A stretch of 47,602 bases of DNA, taken from a virus. Each line of letters opens with the position of its first letter. Within the stretch, counting starts at the first letter, position 1. The notes below the pieces were generated by a model. That model searched no databases. It saw only the letters and a program-made list of their open reading frames with translations, and had not been told where the DNA came from. The translations under genes and the position numbers were made by a program. Shown one piece after another: positions 14,101 to 21,475 of this stretch. The stretch spans positions 1 through 47,602 of the IMG/VR virus record IMGVR_UViG_3300036857_000248; one strand, written 5' to 3'.

Positions 14101-15829
14101 CAGTACCAGTGCCCGCCGCCGCGCCGTTATTGCCAGCGGGCGGCGCAAGCTTGAAGGCGCCAATGACGAGCACATGCGCCGCAGCCGTCCCGGCTGTGAC
14201 CGATATATTGCCAGTCGCGCCGGCCGTGCCGCGTACCGCATCGAAGATTCCCAACGACGTGTCGGCGCCGGTCGTAGTAGTGTTTTCAGCGCGCTCCAGC
14301 CAAGACCCCGTCACCGGGTTTCCGGTCTGGCCACCAGTGCCGCTAGCCCCGGACGGATCGGTTGCCGCAGACAACGCTGTCCACGTCGCCTCCTGACCGC
14401 CACAGGTGCCAACCACGATCAGGTCTGAAGCAAAACCCGTAGTGACGCCTGCGCCGGAAACAGCTGTCGTGTTCGTCGCTGTGGTCCAAGCCGTATGGAC
14501 GTCCAAAGGGCTCGGATCGTTGTTGCGATAAGCAACGACATAGCCTAGCGCAACACTGGGTGCAGTCGGGTGCGTAAAAGTAAAGCTTGGCGCCGAGGCG
14601 CCCCGCACGCAGTACGCCATCATGCCGGATGCTGCGGCACTCGACGTCGTGAGCGTGTTATTGTTCTTTGCCTCAGCGACCAGCGACCAGCCAGATGGCA
14701 AGGTGATCGATGTCGTGGAAGCAATACGCGATGAAATCACAGCAACGAGCAAGTCGCCCTGCTGCACACCTGCGGGTTCGCTCAGCGTGTGCGTTGCTGC
14801 TGTAACTGATACGACACTTGTGACGCCGACAAAGGCCCACGTCGGCGCCCCGCCGCTCGGCGTGTAGGTGATCGCGAGCAGACCCTGCGCGCCTGCGCCG
14901 GAAGTGCCGAGACCCGAACTGCCGGAGCCCGATGCGCCGCCACCACCGCCGTACAGACCACCGGTGCCGCCTTGACCGTTGGTGCCGCCTGCGGTGTTGC
15001 CGCCACCCGATCCGCCGCCACCGCCGGAGCCGTGCGACGAATCGTATTCCTTGCCGGCGCCGCCGTCGCCACCGCGCCCGGCTGCCGTGCCCGACGAAGT
15101 ACTACCAGAGCCACCGCCGCCGCCTGATCCATTGCTGCCCGCGTTCGCGGCTGTCGGCGCCGTATTGGTGGTGCCGCCCGATGCGCCGGTCTGATTGCCG
15201 GTCGAGATCGACGCACCGCCTTGGGTGCCAACTTGCCCGCCCGTGGTGGCGCCGCCTGCACCGCCGCCGCCATTGGCGCCGCCGCCAGCTGAGCCGCCGT
15301 ACGGACCGTTCTGCGAATCAGCGCCACCCGTGCCGCCCGCGCCGCCCGGACCGGCTGCGCCGCCAGCGCCGGGACCGGCGTACGATGTATCATTTTCAGC
15401 GCCGGCATTGCCGCCCGCGCGCGTCGTGGTGCCAACTGCGCCGGTGACCGAACCGCCGGCCGTGCCAGTCCCGCTGCCGACGAGGCCGCCACTGCCGGGA
15501 TTGGCTAAGACGCCTTGCGCGGTCGTCGCAGGCGCGGTGCCGCCACCGTCGATGCGTGCCCATGTCGCGGTGCCCGCCGCGCCGGCCGTGTTGGTGGTCG
15601 ATTTCGCCGCGCCGCCTTGACCGATTTGCACGGTCTGCGCCGACGACCACGCGACGTTGACGATCTGCGACCAACCACCACCGCCACCAGCATTCGGCTG
15701 CACGCCACCACTGGCAACTGCGCCCGAACCACCACCGCCGATAACGTCCCAGGTCGAGCCCGTGGCCTGATAATCACCGGGCGGTGCGCCGGTCGTCGTG
15801 CCACTGACAACAAAAACATAAGTAGCCAT
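11105..15829 (-). CDS. Giant Gly/Ala-rich repeat protein (putative fibre or adhesin)
   Basis: 1574 residues. Residues 1 to about 330 are an extreme Gly-rich domain (GGGGSG, GGAAGPGGAGGTGG and similar) ending AGAQGLLAITYTP, a layout seen in phage fibre proteins. Two beta-rich globular modules follow, about 335-560 and 660-880; both end in a pattern like VxVIxAxKxA. They are linked and followed by dozens of degenerate 12-16-residue units of the type AAGTGAASAVG. A basic C-terminus (SGKRFSEDFIAEI...) closes the chain. The antisense strand stays open for hundreds of codons because of the GC bias, but those frames are shadows. The same unit type occurs in the GP46 fusion at 1-1708, suggesting module exchange. 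Likely a fibrous virion surface protein (inference). Confidence 0.75.
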   Translation of the reverse strand: MATYVFVVSGTTTGAPPGDYQATGSTWDVIGGGGSGAVASGGVQPNAGGGGGWSQIVNVAWSSAQTVQIGQGGAAKSTTNTAGAAGTATWARIDGGGTAPATTAQGVLANPGSGGLVGSGTGTAGGSVTGAVGTTTRAGGNAGAENDTSYAGPGAGGAAGPGGAGGTGGADSQNGPYGGSAGGGANGGGGAGGATTGGQVGTQGGASISTGNQTGASGGTTNTAPTAANAGSNGSGGGGGSGSTSSGTAAGRGGDGGAGKEYDSSHGSGGGGGSGGGNTAGGTNGQGGTGGLYGGGGGASGSGSSGLGTSGAGAQGLLAITYTPSGGAPTWAFVGVTSVVSVTAATHTLSEPAGVQQGDLLVAVISSRIASTTSITLPSGWSLVAEAKNNNTLTTSSAAASGMMAYCVRGASAPSFTFTHPTAPSVALGYVVAYRNNDPSPLDVHTAWTTATNTTAVSGAGVTTGFASDLIVVGTCGGQEATWTALSAATDPSGASGTGGQTGNPVTGSWLERAENTTTTGADTSLGIFDAVRGTAGATGNISVTAGTAAAHVLVIGAFKLAPPAGNNGAAAGTGTASAVGTGLKIAQGAAAGTSTASATGSGAGSGQGVASGTGAASAVGIGLKIAQGAAAGTSTASATGSGGAVAPAFVQHVTPNAFQGGSSASATGAAVGVGNCVVGAVSWQRADTLDLTSVTDDKGNTYTIVDRGGDPGNAQTHVTFILWNITNGPSTITANFSQSEGINDIVWDEYSGVLTTDPRDGHAINLQSPASNTTDAATSGSITTTVANDLIWSSIVDCQGSSQNGYAAGTGYTKRGTFWLSGYGATEDKTLATPGSVAGTWTLTTSSVVAVAVIALKPALPAGAGSGAAAGTGAANGVGQSTAVAAGSAAGTSTASATGSGASNSTGSSAGTGAASGVGRSTFLATAVATGTGAASATGTAAAAGTGNASGAGAASATGAATVVATGSTAGTSSAQAQAAGQGATSGTGTATGIGRATAAATAASAATGTATAAGTGIVSAPGAAAGTGAAAATGAALFSATGSAAGTGIALGVAPSLGSATGIGAASAVGQSTAAAVGSATATGTATATGTGIIFSPGAAAGTGAANATGSGVGVTQGAAAGTGAASGVGQSTAVATGSAAGVGVASGVGLASAQGAAAGLGAASGIGRSTALATGNAAGTGTASGIQQGTSIAVAAGTGSAQAQAAGQGAAAGLGAASATGQATARSPGNAAGTGAAQARAAGQGATSGVGTASGIGASLASAVGAAAGTGTAAAQSLQGGLGSAAGTGVASGIGRSTAAAVGSAAGLGSAAAVASSLSIGAATGTGVASAVGVGASNSVGASAGVGSAAAQSLQGTVGVAAGTGTATGAGAALVRQPGSAAGIGAANAVGTGIFVAVGFSSGLGGDTGEATALASAQGHAVGTSTATAPGSGFEIGDGSAAGHGVATGVAKSVNAGVGAAAGLGTLQAVARVIGAGVAQEASDVANGVAYWVPEGTAQEAPDTAHGTSGKRFSEDFIAEIAPPPELAGEIEPTPAFTGRKRSADLVAQLSAASAFTGRTRNSQDFIGRMP
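13903..14110 (-). repeat. Tandem repeat of 120 bp inside the giant protein gene
   Basis: Two adjacent copies begin at the same phrase (TGCCGGTCGCGCTCGCGGTA at about 13906 and 14026), period 120 bp. The few differences are mostly single-base. They encode two AAGTSTASATGSG-type units with the segment VGTGLKIAQG. The period is a multiple of 3, so copy number can change without breaking the frame. The high similarity shows a recent duplication. Confidence 0.75.
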
Positions 15830-15834
15830 CGTGG

Positions 15835-16107
15835 CTACTCGTTATGTGGCATCATTCGCGGCCGACGTCCGGTGACGCGCTCAACTTCGTCGATGCATTC
15901 CTGCAAACCGTACAGCGGCCGGGCGTTTCCTGCTTCATCGATCACGATCGGAAAGCGCTTGTGATCCGCTTCGACGCGGCCCCATCGCTCATGATTGCCG
16001 GACTCACACGGATGCTGGACGATCTGCGTATCGTCCTCCGGATGAATAATCCTCCTGATTTCGTGGGTCTCTAGATCGTAATCGATCAGCACCAGCGTTT
16101 GAGCCAT
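15835..16107 (-). CDS. Unknown 90-residue protein
   Basis: MAQTLVLIDYDLETHEIRRI, then EDDTQIVQHPCESGNHERWG, then IDEAGNARPLYGLQECIDEV. An acidic, mixed alpha/beta sequence without signal or membrane part. It lies directly upstream of the giant repeat protein and downstream of another unknown gene in the same direction. Codon use matches the neighbours. No family recognised; position suggests a tail-fibre accessory or a regulatory protein. Confidence 0.6.
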   Translation of the reverse strand: MAQTLVLIDYDLETHEIRRIIHPEDDTQIVQHPCESGNHERWGRVEADHKRFPIVIDEAGNARPLYGLQECIDEVERVTGRRPRMMPHNE

Positions 16108-16120
16108 TGGGACACTCCAT

Positions 16121-16579
16121 TCATTTCCCCAACAGCTTGCGCATCGTCGTGGCGCGCGCCTCTTTCATCCGCAGCTTGATATGCGGAATGTCGTCCTTGC
16201 GGCCGTCGGCGTAGGCTTCGAGCACCGCGTGCTCCATCGCGCTGCGCACATGCGGCACCACCGGCGCCGTCAGATCGGATATCCCCTTCACCGAGATGCC
16301 GACCGAACTTGCGACTTGCGGATACATCCGCTCGGCTGCCGGCTTCTCGTGATCCGGCAGCAATGACATCACGCCGTGATCGAGGCACCAACGATGGCTG
16401 TAATAACGCTGACGTGGTGTCATCCACGTTGCGGTTGTCCTTGCCATGTGCAATGTGCAAGCGGCCTCGTAATTACTTCTCGGCTGCGGCATGTTGGGCG
16501 CAATAAGATGCCAGAGTGAACGGGCGCCATCGACATCCATCTCTTCGAGGCATTCTCGCATAGCCTTGCAACTATCCAT
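16121..16579 (-). CDS. Unknown helical phage protein, 152 residues
   Basis: MDSCKAMRECLEEMDVDGARSLWHLIAP and later TAPVVPHVRSAMEHAVLEAY, DIPHIKLRMKEARATTMRKL. Mostly alpha-helical, with several Trp, His and Cys residues. Phage genes of this helical type occur between tail and head genes in proteobacterial phages, but no function is known to me. It follows the periodic spacer at 16640-16710. Confidence 0.6.
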   Translation of the reverse strand: MDSCKAMRECLEEMDVDGARSLWHLIAPNMPQPRSNYEAACTLHMARTTATWMTPRQRYYSHRWCLDHGVMSLLPDHEKPAAERMYPQVASSVGISVKGISDLTAPVVPHVRSAMEHAVLEAYADGRKDDIPHIKLRMKEARATTMRKLLGK

Positions 16580-16639
16580 GATTCATTTACTTTCACAGGT
16601 TGACAGGGCTGCTGAGCACACCTAGCTGCAAAGCTCTTA

Positions 16640-16710
16640 GGCATGGTTTGGCGGGACGTGTCACGGCGTGCCCCCGGCGAGGCCAAGCAGGGTATTGGCA
16701 GGCTTGGCTC
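16640..16710. repeat. Intergenic spacer with 5-nt periodic GGNNN sequence (copy 2)
   Basis: GGCAT GGTTT GGCGG GACGT GTCAC GGCGT continues with slips to about 16710. Like the spacer at 9503-9650 it begins TTAGGCATGG and precedes a minus-strand gene. The 16580-16743 region holds no convincing gene. Confidence 0.5.
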
Positions 16711-16743
16711 AAGGTGATCGCCGTCGCAAATGACGGCATCACG

Positions 16744-16836
16744 TCAACCCAGCCACATCGCCAGAACATAAACGATCAGCCCGACGACAATCATGAAGAC
16801 GATCGCCTTCATGATCTCCCGGTTTTCACGCTGCAT
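16744..16836 (-). CDS. 30-residue membrane peptide
   Basis: MQRENREIMKAIVFMIVVGL followed by IVYVLAMWLG. A charged start then one membrane segment. The ATG is 1 nt after the TAG of the preceding gene, so translation is probably coupled. Tiny phage membrane peptides of this layout are often lysis-related, but nothing proves it here. Confidence 0.55.
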   Translation of the reverse strand: MQRENREIMKAIVFMIVVGLIVYVLAMWLG

Positions 16837-16837
16837 C

Positions 16838-17266
16838 CTAGTCAAGCGTGATCGTCGTCGCCGTCGAGAGGCTCGGCGTGACACCGCTGCCGCACACGAT
16901 ATTAGGTGTTACTGTACCGCTCCACAAAATCGGCGAAGCGCCGCCGCCGGACTTGCCGGTCGAGAAGAACGATGCAGTGCCGGAGCCGCCGGTGCCGGCC
17001 GGGAAGTTGATCGCGGCGACCGGACTGACGCTGTTGGCGGTCACCGTCCAGCCGCCCGAGGTGCGCGCGACGTTGACCCGCGCATAGGACGAATAGCCGA
17101 TCTCGGACGTATTCTGCGCGCCGGCGTCACCGGGGTCTGCGGTGTGCAACGCGCAAATGATGTTGGTCTCCGGCGACGTCGAAGCATTGTTGGCGTAGTT
17201 CGCCCAGGTGGTAGCGTTGAAAATCAGCAAGAGAATAGCGTTTTCGGTAGCGTCAGCTATCGACAT
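16838..17266 (-). CDS. Small phage structural protein (tail-associated, unknown role)
   Basis: 142 residues: ENAILLLIFNATTWANYANN, then LHTADPGDAGAQNTSEIGYS, SYARVNVARTSGGW, INFPAGTGGSGTASFF. The order 'ILxxxfxxx...lhTaDPGdaG...Ei.ysgYaRv.v' is widespread in phage genomes in small tail-region proteins. The fold is expected to be a beta-sandwich. It ends in TAG, followed at once by the 30-residue membrane peptide. Confidence 0.65.
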   Translation of the reverse strand: MSIADATENAILLLIFNATTWANYANNASTSPETNIICALHTADPGDAGAQNTSEIGYSSYARVNVARTSGGWTVTANSVSPVAAINFPAGTGGSGTASFFSTGKSGGGASPILWSGTVTPNIVCGSGVTPSLSTATTITLD

Positions 17267-17302
17267 GGTAACAACTCCTGTGTTGGCTTCCGGTGAGTTT
17301 GT

Positions 17303-17506
17303 TCAGCCTTCGATGCGGGCGCGCACGAAGCAGTCCTTGGCTTCGAGCAGCTTGCGCAAGCCGGCCGTCAGTTCGGGATTGTCCGGCAACAGCTTCGCCA
17401 TGTGCTCGGCCAGCTCGCAGCACGGCTTGCTGATTTCTTGATAGGCCGGCGGCAGATGCGTGTAGGCGAAATGCTTCAGCCGTCGATCGTCAGTGCGCTG
17501 AGTCAT
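17303..17506 (-). CDS. 67-residue helical-hairpin protein
   Basis: HFAYTHLPPAYQEISKPCCE, then HMAKLLPDNPELTAGLRKLLEAKD. Two helices with a Pro turn. Small proteins with the pattern F.Y.HLP..LQ.vS.Pf..LA....LP...E...alRKLLEAKDa.VRA are common in phages. The layout recalls the Acb2/Tad1 helical hairpins that bind cyclic nucleotide signals in anti-CBASS or anti-Thoeris defence, but the match is only structural in character and the ligand residues cannot be confirmed. The gene stands alone between a structured element and a tail gene. Confidence 0.65.
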   Translation of the reverse strand: MTQRTDDRRLKHFAYTHLPPAYQEISKPCCELAEHMAKLLPDNPELTAGLRKLLEAKDCFVRARIEG

Positions 17507-17556
17507 CGGCCCAGCTCCGTTTCTTGTTTCAGGGGTTTGTGCTAATGTCTGCTTGT

Positions 17557-17644
17557 CGCCTAATCGCGACGACGCTCTGGCTGTCGCAAGACGGCTGTTA
17601 AGCTCTTGTCCGACTTCACGTGCGGACTAAGTCGCGATTAGACG
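17557..17644 (-). ncRNA. Structured RNA-like element after the tube gene (three-way junction)
   Basis: CGTCTAATCGCGAC and GTCGCGATTAGGCG (minus strand) form a 14-bp outer stem with one G-T pair, enclosing 60 nt. Inside are two hairpins: GTCCG/CGGAC (17608-17627) and GCTGTC-GCAA-GACGGC (17580-17595, plus-strand reading with a GNRA-type loop). It starts 3 nt after the tube-gene stop and ends about 50 nt before the next ATG. The 140-nt gap holds no gene. It may be an mRNA-end stabiliser, attenuator or small RNA. Confidence 0.5.
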
Positions 17645-17646
17645 CG

Positions 17647-18012
17647 CTACAGTTGGATTTCTTCGCAATTTAGACCTTCCCAGCGAATCCGCACCTGCCC
17701 ATCGCGGGTGTTGGCCTCGAAGCCGCCCTTGATCACCGCGTTGTGCAGCACGTACTCGTAAGTGTTGGCGCATTGCGCGATCACCGTGGAATCGGTCTGC
17801 GTCAACAGCGTCTCAAGACTGAAGCCGGGGATCGTGGAGAAATCACCTTCCACGTAAGGCACGCGCGGCAATTCCTGGTAACCGTGAACGCCGTCCTGGC
17901 CGGCGATCATGGTGCGCTCGACCGGTGACGGAGACACGGTCAAATTGCCGCGCAATGCGTATTGCTGACCATCGACCGACACAAAGGCGGTCCCTGCGAA
18001 GCGTGTCGCCAC
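17647..18012 (-). CDS. Tail tube protein (Mu gpM-like)
   Basis: 121 residues. MATRFAGTAFVSVDGQQYAL, then LTVSPSPVERTMIAGQDGVH, then VRIRWEGLNCEEIQ follow the Mu-type tube family: a short N-terminal strand, a 'G.DG..GY...P....v.g..' centre and a C-terminal strand. It follows the sheath gene directly, the expected order for a contractile tail. It forms the inner tube through which DNA passes. Ends in TAG. Confidence 0.85.
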   Translation of the reverse strand: MATRFAGTAFVSVDGQQYALRGNLTVSPSPVERTMIAGQDGVHGYQELPRVPYVEGDFSTIPGFSLETLLTQTDSTVIAQCANTYEYVLHNAVIKGGFEANTRDGQVRIRWEGLNCEEIQL

Positions 18013-18039
18013 TTTATCCTCCTGCTATTTGAGAAATGC

Positions 18040-19608
18040 TTATGGGTTGCCCGACGCGGCGTTGAACGGCGGCGATGCCGGTCCGATGATAGCGGTGTCT
18101 ACGCCACGATCGTACTGCAGACGGAATTGCGCCAGCACGGCGAAGATGCGCAGTTGATTGACCAAATCGGGCGGGTACAGCACGTTGACGCGGTTCGGAT
18201 TGTCGGGATCGCGCTCGACAATCAGATGCGCCTTGAAATTGGTCAGGTCTTCGACCAGCCCGGAGAACATGTCCTGACTGTACTGCGCGACCAGCTCGCC
18301 CTTGATGATACCCGGCGTCACGATCGCCTGACCCGGTCCGAACTTGGTGCCGTCATTGGCCAGCTTGTGCCGCGGATACTTGCTGGTGATCGCCTGCCGC
18401 TGATTGCGCAGCAGCTTGGCCAGCGTCGCCAGCGTGGTGACCAGCTCATAAGCATCGTCCGGCTGGCCGTAGAGATTGAGCTGATAAGTCGTGTTCTCTC
18501 GCGCAATCATCGGCTGACCATCACCGCCGATCTTCTGGATCGCGAACCCGGTTGACGCCAGCGAGTTCAATTCGGAGAACTTGAACCGGTTGTTGATCGT
18601 CGCGGCCTTGATCTCGTTCAAAGTCAGCGCCTGCAACGGTCGCGCCGGATCATTGATCAAAGCGCGCTGCGCCTTGGCCACATAAGCCGCCGTCCATTCG
18701 AACACCGGCGACGGCGCCTTGACTTCGACCGCCATGATCGACTCGACACCGGAGTTCACCGTGCCGCCGAACGTGATCAGATTGGAATAGGTGTCGCGCT
18801 TGGCCGAGAACACATGGCCGAACAATTGCCGCTGCCAACCCCAGCGTCCAGTATCTGTGAAACCGTATTCCTGGTTCCACGCCGCCAACGACGTCGAATC
18901 GGTGTACGGCATCGCGACATACTCGAACGGTTCTTCACCCATGTTGAGGATTGCATTGGTAAAGATCGGCGTGCCGGTGCCGCCGGCCAACTGACCGGTC
19001 GCCGGCAGCGTCACGGCGAGCCCGGGCGGTGTGATTTCACCGCCGCGCGTGCCGTAGTAGTTCATTTGCACCGTGATGTCGTTGCCGAGAATGCCCTTCC
19101 ACAGACAAGTCAACGTCACCACGCCAACCGCCGCCGACGCAGTCACCGGCAACTCATCCATCGCGTTGATCGCCGCTGCGGTTGCCGCCGCCATCGTGGT
19201 CACGGTGTCCGTCGTCGCCACGTTAACCGGCACATGCACGCCGCCGATATAGAAATCGACAGTGCCGGCTGCGGTCGGTGGCGTCGTGAACGTGATCGTG
19301 CCGCTCGCCGCGACACCGCCGATCGGTTCGGCCACCGGCAAGCCCCATACCTCGTTGGCGAAATTGTTGGCGTAGAACGCAGTGAACATCCGGGACAGTT
19401 CGCTGCCCTGACCGAACGCAGCGTCGGCTTGCGCCTGACTGCCGATCGGCAGCGGAATATCTGCCGGCGCCGCGCCTGCGGTGGTCTTGATACCAACCAA
19501 CAGTGCGCGTAGATTGATACTTGGCAGACCCGCCATCGAAGGGTCCACTTCGACCCAATACAATGGGACCTTTATGTTGGCAGGAATGTTGGCAAATGAG
19601 ACAGGCAT
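18040..19608 (-). CDS. Tail sheath protein (Mu gpL-like)
   Basis: 522 residues, the family's usual length. MPVSFANIPANIKVPLYWVE is the typical start, followed by LRALLVGIKTTAGAAPADIP, an insertion domain with EYVAMPYTDSTSLAAWNQEY, and the C-terminal assembly domain with DPARPLQALTLNEIKAA and LPSG-like positions. The sheath contracts to drive the tube into the envelope, so the phage is a myovirus by morphology. AGG-rich site shortly upstream; next gene is the tube protein. Confidence 0.92.
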   Translation of the reverse strand: MPVSFANIPANIKVPLYWVEVDPSMAGLPSINLRALLVGIKTTAGAAPADIPLPIGSQAQADAAFGQGSELSRMFTAFYANNFANEVWGLPVAEPIGGVAASGTITFTTPPTAAGTVDFYIGGVHVPVNVATTDTVTTMAAATAAAINAMDELPVTASAAVGVVTLTCLWKGILGNDITVQMNYYGTRGGEITPPGLAVTLPATGQLAGGTGTPIFTNAILNMGEEPFEYVAMPYTDSTSLAAWNQEYGFTDTGRWGWQRQLFGHVFSAKRDTYSNLITFGGTVNSGVESIMAVEVKAPSPVFEWTAAYVAKAQRALINDPARPLQALTLNEIKAATINNRFKFSELNSLASTGFAIQKIGGDGQPMIARENTTYQLNLYGQPDDAYELVTTLATLAKLLRNQRQAITSKYPRHKLANDGTKFGPGQAIVTPGIIKGELVAQYSQDMFSGLVEDLTNFKAHLIVERDPDNPNRVNVLYPPDLVNQLRIFAVLAQFRLQYDRGVDTAIIGPASPPFNAASGNP

Positions 19609-19635
19609 GTTAGCCCTCCAAAGAAGTTAGAGTTG

Positions 19636-19998
19636 TCAGGTGGTGGGCTCACCGCCCTGTGCTGATCCTTGACTGCTGTGCGTCTCGGCGTGCCCTTGCG
19701 ATGCTTCAGGCTGCGGTTGCGGCTGCGTGCCAGCTTCCTGTCCGGCCGGCTTTTCCTCCAACGTGATATCGCCGTCGCGCAAACGCATCTGCGTGAAGCT
19801 GTCATTGGGCCACTCGGCACTGCCCTCGGCGCGAAAACCGATTTTGTTGGACGGATGCCGCAGATGCTTGCGCATCAGATCATTGGCCGGCAGCACGCGC
19901 ACCGGCGGCAAGCCGGCCGTTTCACGCACCCGCTTCACACGCTCAGCCTTGCGCTGCTCGCGCTCTGCCAATCCAGCATTCATCTGTTCGTCCACCAT
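19636..19998 (-). CDS. Unknown charged protein upstream of the sheath
   Basis: 120 residues from the ATG at 19998, chosen because AGGAGGT stands 4 nt before it. MVDEQMNAGLAEREQRKAER is a charged helix; the middle has LPANDLMRKHLRHP and GSAEWPNDSFTQMRLRDGDI; the end is rich in Q, P, G and S. Proteins of this kind (short, basic helix, disordered C-terminus) occur beside sheath genes in Mu-like phages. Function unknown. Confidence 0.6.
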   Translation of the reverse strand: MVDEQMNAGLAEREQRKAERVKRVRETAGLPPVRVLPANDLMRKHLRHPSNKIGFRAEGSAEWPNDSFTQMRLRDGDITLEEKPAGQEAGTQPQPQPEASQGHAETHSSQGSAQGGEPTT

Positions 19999-20016
19999 GA
20001 CCACCTCCTGATGTTG

Positions 20017-20730
20017 TTAGACGCCTTGCGCCCGGCCGATGCTGGTCGCGCGCCCAAAAGCCTTGCGTGTGACTGTCTGTTCGGTGAAATCGTAAACCAG
20101 CGTGACCTGCTCGACCGCCGCCTGCTCCTGCGCAGTGCCGCCGATCGGAAACGCCGTCGTCACTACAATCTGATCGAGATCGTCGAAACCGTACGGCGCC
20201 CAGATCGTCACGAACCGGAAGGTCAGACTGACCACGCGTTCCGCGACCGGCGTTTCGTTCTTGCTGCCGGAAAGACCATAACGCGGCTTCGACACCCGGC
20301 CACTCGTAAAGCCCTCGAACGCCGCCCCGGACGCGTTGTCGAACATGTTGGTCAAGTCGCTGTCGCGCAACAGCGTGCGCAGAATGAACCACGACACCGC
20401 ATCAAGGTCTTTCAGAAGCTTGTCGCTGTCGTTGTTGCGCAGGATGATCTGAAAACCAATCTGCACACTGTGCGCGAACCGAACCGTTGTCTGGTTGATC
20501 GCGCTGTCCGGCGTCAGTGGTTCGTCGGTGAGAAACACCCCGAGAAACGGCACCTGATTCCACACCTCGACCGGCAGCGCCGACGAAATCCGCGCCACCG
20601 TGAAGTTGACAAAAAACGGATCATTCGACAGCCGATTGAACACCCAATCGAGCAGCACCCAGGCATAGCTTTGGGTGTCCAGGATCGTGCCGGTGTTGCC
20701 GGTGTCGATGTTTTCCGGAGGAAGCCGCAT
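20017..20730 (-). CDS. Tail completion / terminator-like protein
   Basis: 237 residues. YAWVLLDWVFNRLSNDPFFV, then a beta-rich body with FGFQ-type strands (VQIGFQIILRNNDSDKLLKD) and FRFVTIWAPYGFDDLDQIVV. The position between head-tail connector genes and the sheath, and an alpha-then-beta layout, match the tail terminator/completion genes of contractile phages. These cap the tail end that docks to the head. The first codon overlaps the stop of the upstream gene. Assignment rests on order more than on sequence. Confidence 0.6.
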   Translation of the reverse strand: MRLPPENIDTGNTGTILDTQSYAWVLLDWVFNRLSNDPFFVNFTVARISSALPVEVWNQVPFLGVFLTDEPLTPDSAINQTTVRFAHSVQIGFQIILRNNDSDKLLKDLDAVSWFILRTLLRDSDLTNMFDNASGAAFEGFTSGRVSKPRYGLSGSKNETPVAERVVSLTFRFVTIWAPYGFDDLDQIVVTTAFPIGGTAQEQAAVEQVTLVYDFTEQTVTRKAFGRATSIGRAQGV

Positions 20731-21116
20731 CAGCTCGCTGTGGGAATCACGAAGGTGTTCGATGGCGGCTCGTAGCGCCGGATCGTCAACGTCACTTCAC
20801 CGCCACCATTCCACGCCGCATCGGTGATCTCGAAGGTGCCCGCCGCCGGAATGCTGTTCTCGGCCGGAATCTCGATCAAGTCGCCTTGCACCGGCATCAC
20901 GCCGAACTCGGCTTCACGGATATCCAGAATGGTTTCCTGATCCGACATCACCACCATGCCGGCATCGGTCTGGATCGCGGTGCCGCGCGTTTCCAGAATG
21001 CCGCGAGCGACATAAGCCGGCTCGCCCGGCTGTGACTTGATCGGGTAGACCGTGATGCTGCGCCCGAAGATGTTCTGCGCCGGCAGATAGTTCGTCACCG
21101 AGAAATTTATCGCCAT
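20730..21116 (-). CDS. Head-tail joining protein, unknown subtype
   Basis: 128 residues from the ATG at 21116 (MAINFSVTNYLPAQNIFGRS). A beta-rich protein: ARGILETRGTAIQTDAGMVV, DIREAEFGVMPVQGDLIEIP, FEITDAAWNGGGEVTLTIRR. The pattern of an initial modified-strand plus 'qGD.ieip......g.f.v.da..dg.ge..l.lr' is that of small neck/stopper-like proteins. It lies between two other connector-type genes with overlapping ends (21107-21116). Confidence 0.6.
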   Translation of the reverse strand: MAINFSVTNYLPAQNIFGRSITVYPIKSQPGEPAYVARGILETRGTAIQTDAGMVVMSDQETILDIREAEFGVMPVQGDLIEIPAENSIPAAGTFEITDAAWNGGGEVTLTIRRYEPPSNTFVIPTAS

Positions 21117-21475
21117 GTGATCTTTCCGTTGAGCAGCGTGGCCATGCGCGTATGCAGCATGTCGAGCAGCGCCTGACGCAGCACCGGATGCTGCAATTTC
21201 GTTTGACGACGCAGCACCGGCATCGCGGCGATCTGTCGCCGTGGCTTCGCCACCCGATGCGGATGCGTCTGCGCATAAGTGCGCGAACGCGGGAAAATCT
21301 CCGTGCTCGCCTGATCCTCTTCTACCTTGGTTTCCGGATATCTCCGGTGCATGTCCTCGACCTGCCAAGCGGTCAGCTCGTTCGGCATGTCGGTAGCCCC
21401 GAACGTGTCGAGCTTCTCGGTCATCGCATCGAACCGTTCGATGATCTTCTCGGTGCGCGCTTCGATGTTGAACAT
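21107..21475 (-). CDS. Connector-region protein, basic, unknown subtype
   Basis: 122 residues; the ATG at 21475 shares its A with the previous stop (TGATG). MFNIEARTEKIIERFDAMTE starts a helix, followed by NELTAWQVEDMHRRYPETKV, a basic middle (THPHRVAKPRRQIAAMPVLR) and a helical end LRQALLDMLHTRMATLLNGK. The layout is seen in phage genomes between the gp6-like connector and neck proteins. Probably part of the head-tail interface. Confidence 0.6.
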   Translation of the reverse strand: MFNIEARTEKIIERFDAMTEKLDTFGATDMPNELTAWQVEDMHRRYPETKVEEDQASTEIFPRSRTYAQTHPHRVAKPRRQIAAMPVLRRQTKLQHPVLRQALLDMLHTRMATLLNGKITWR

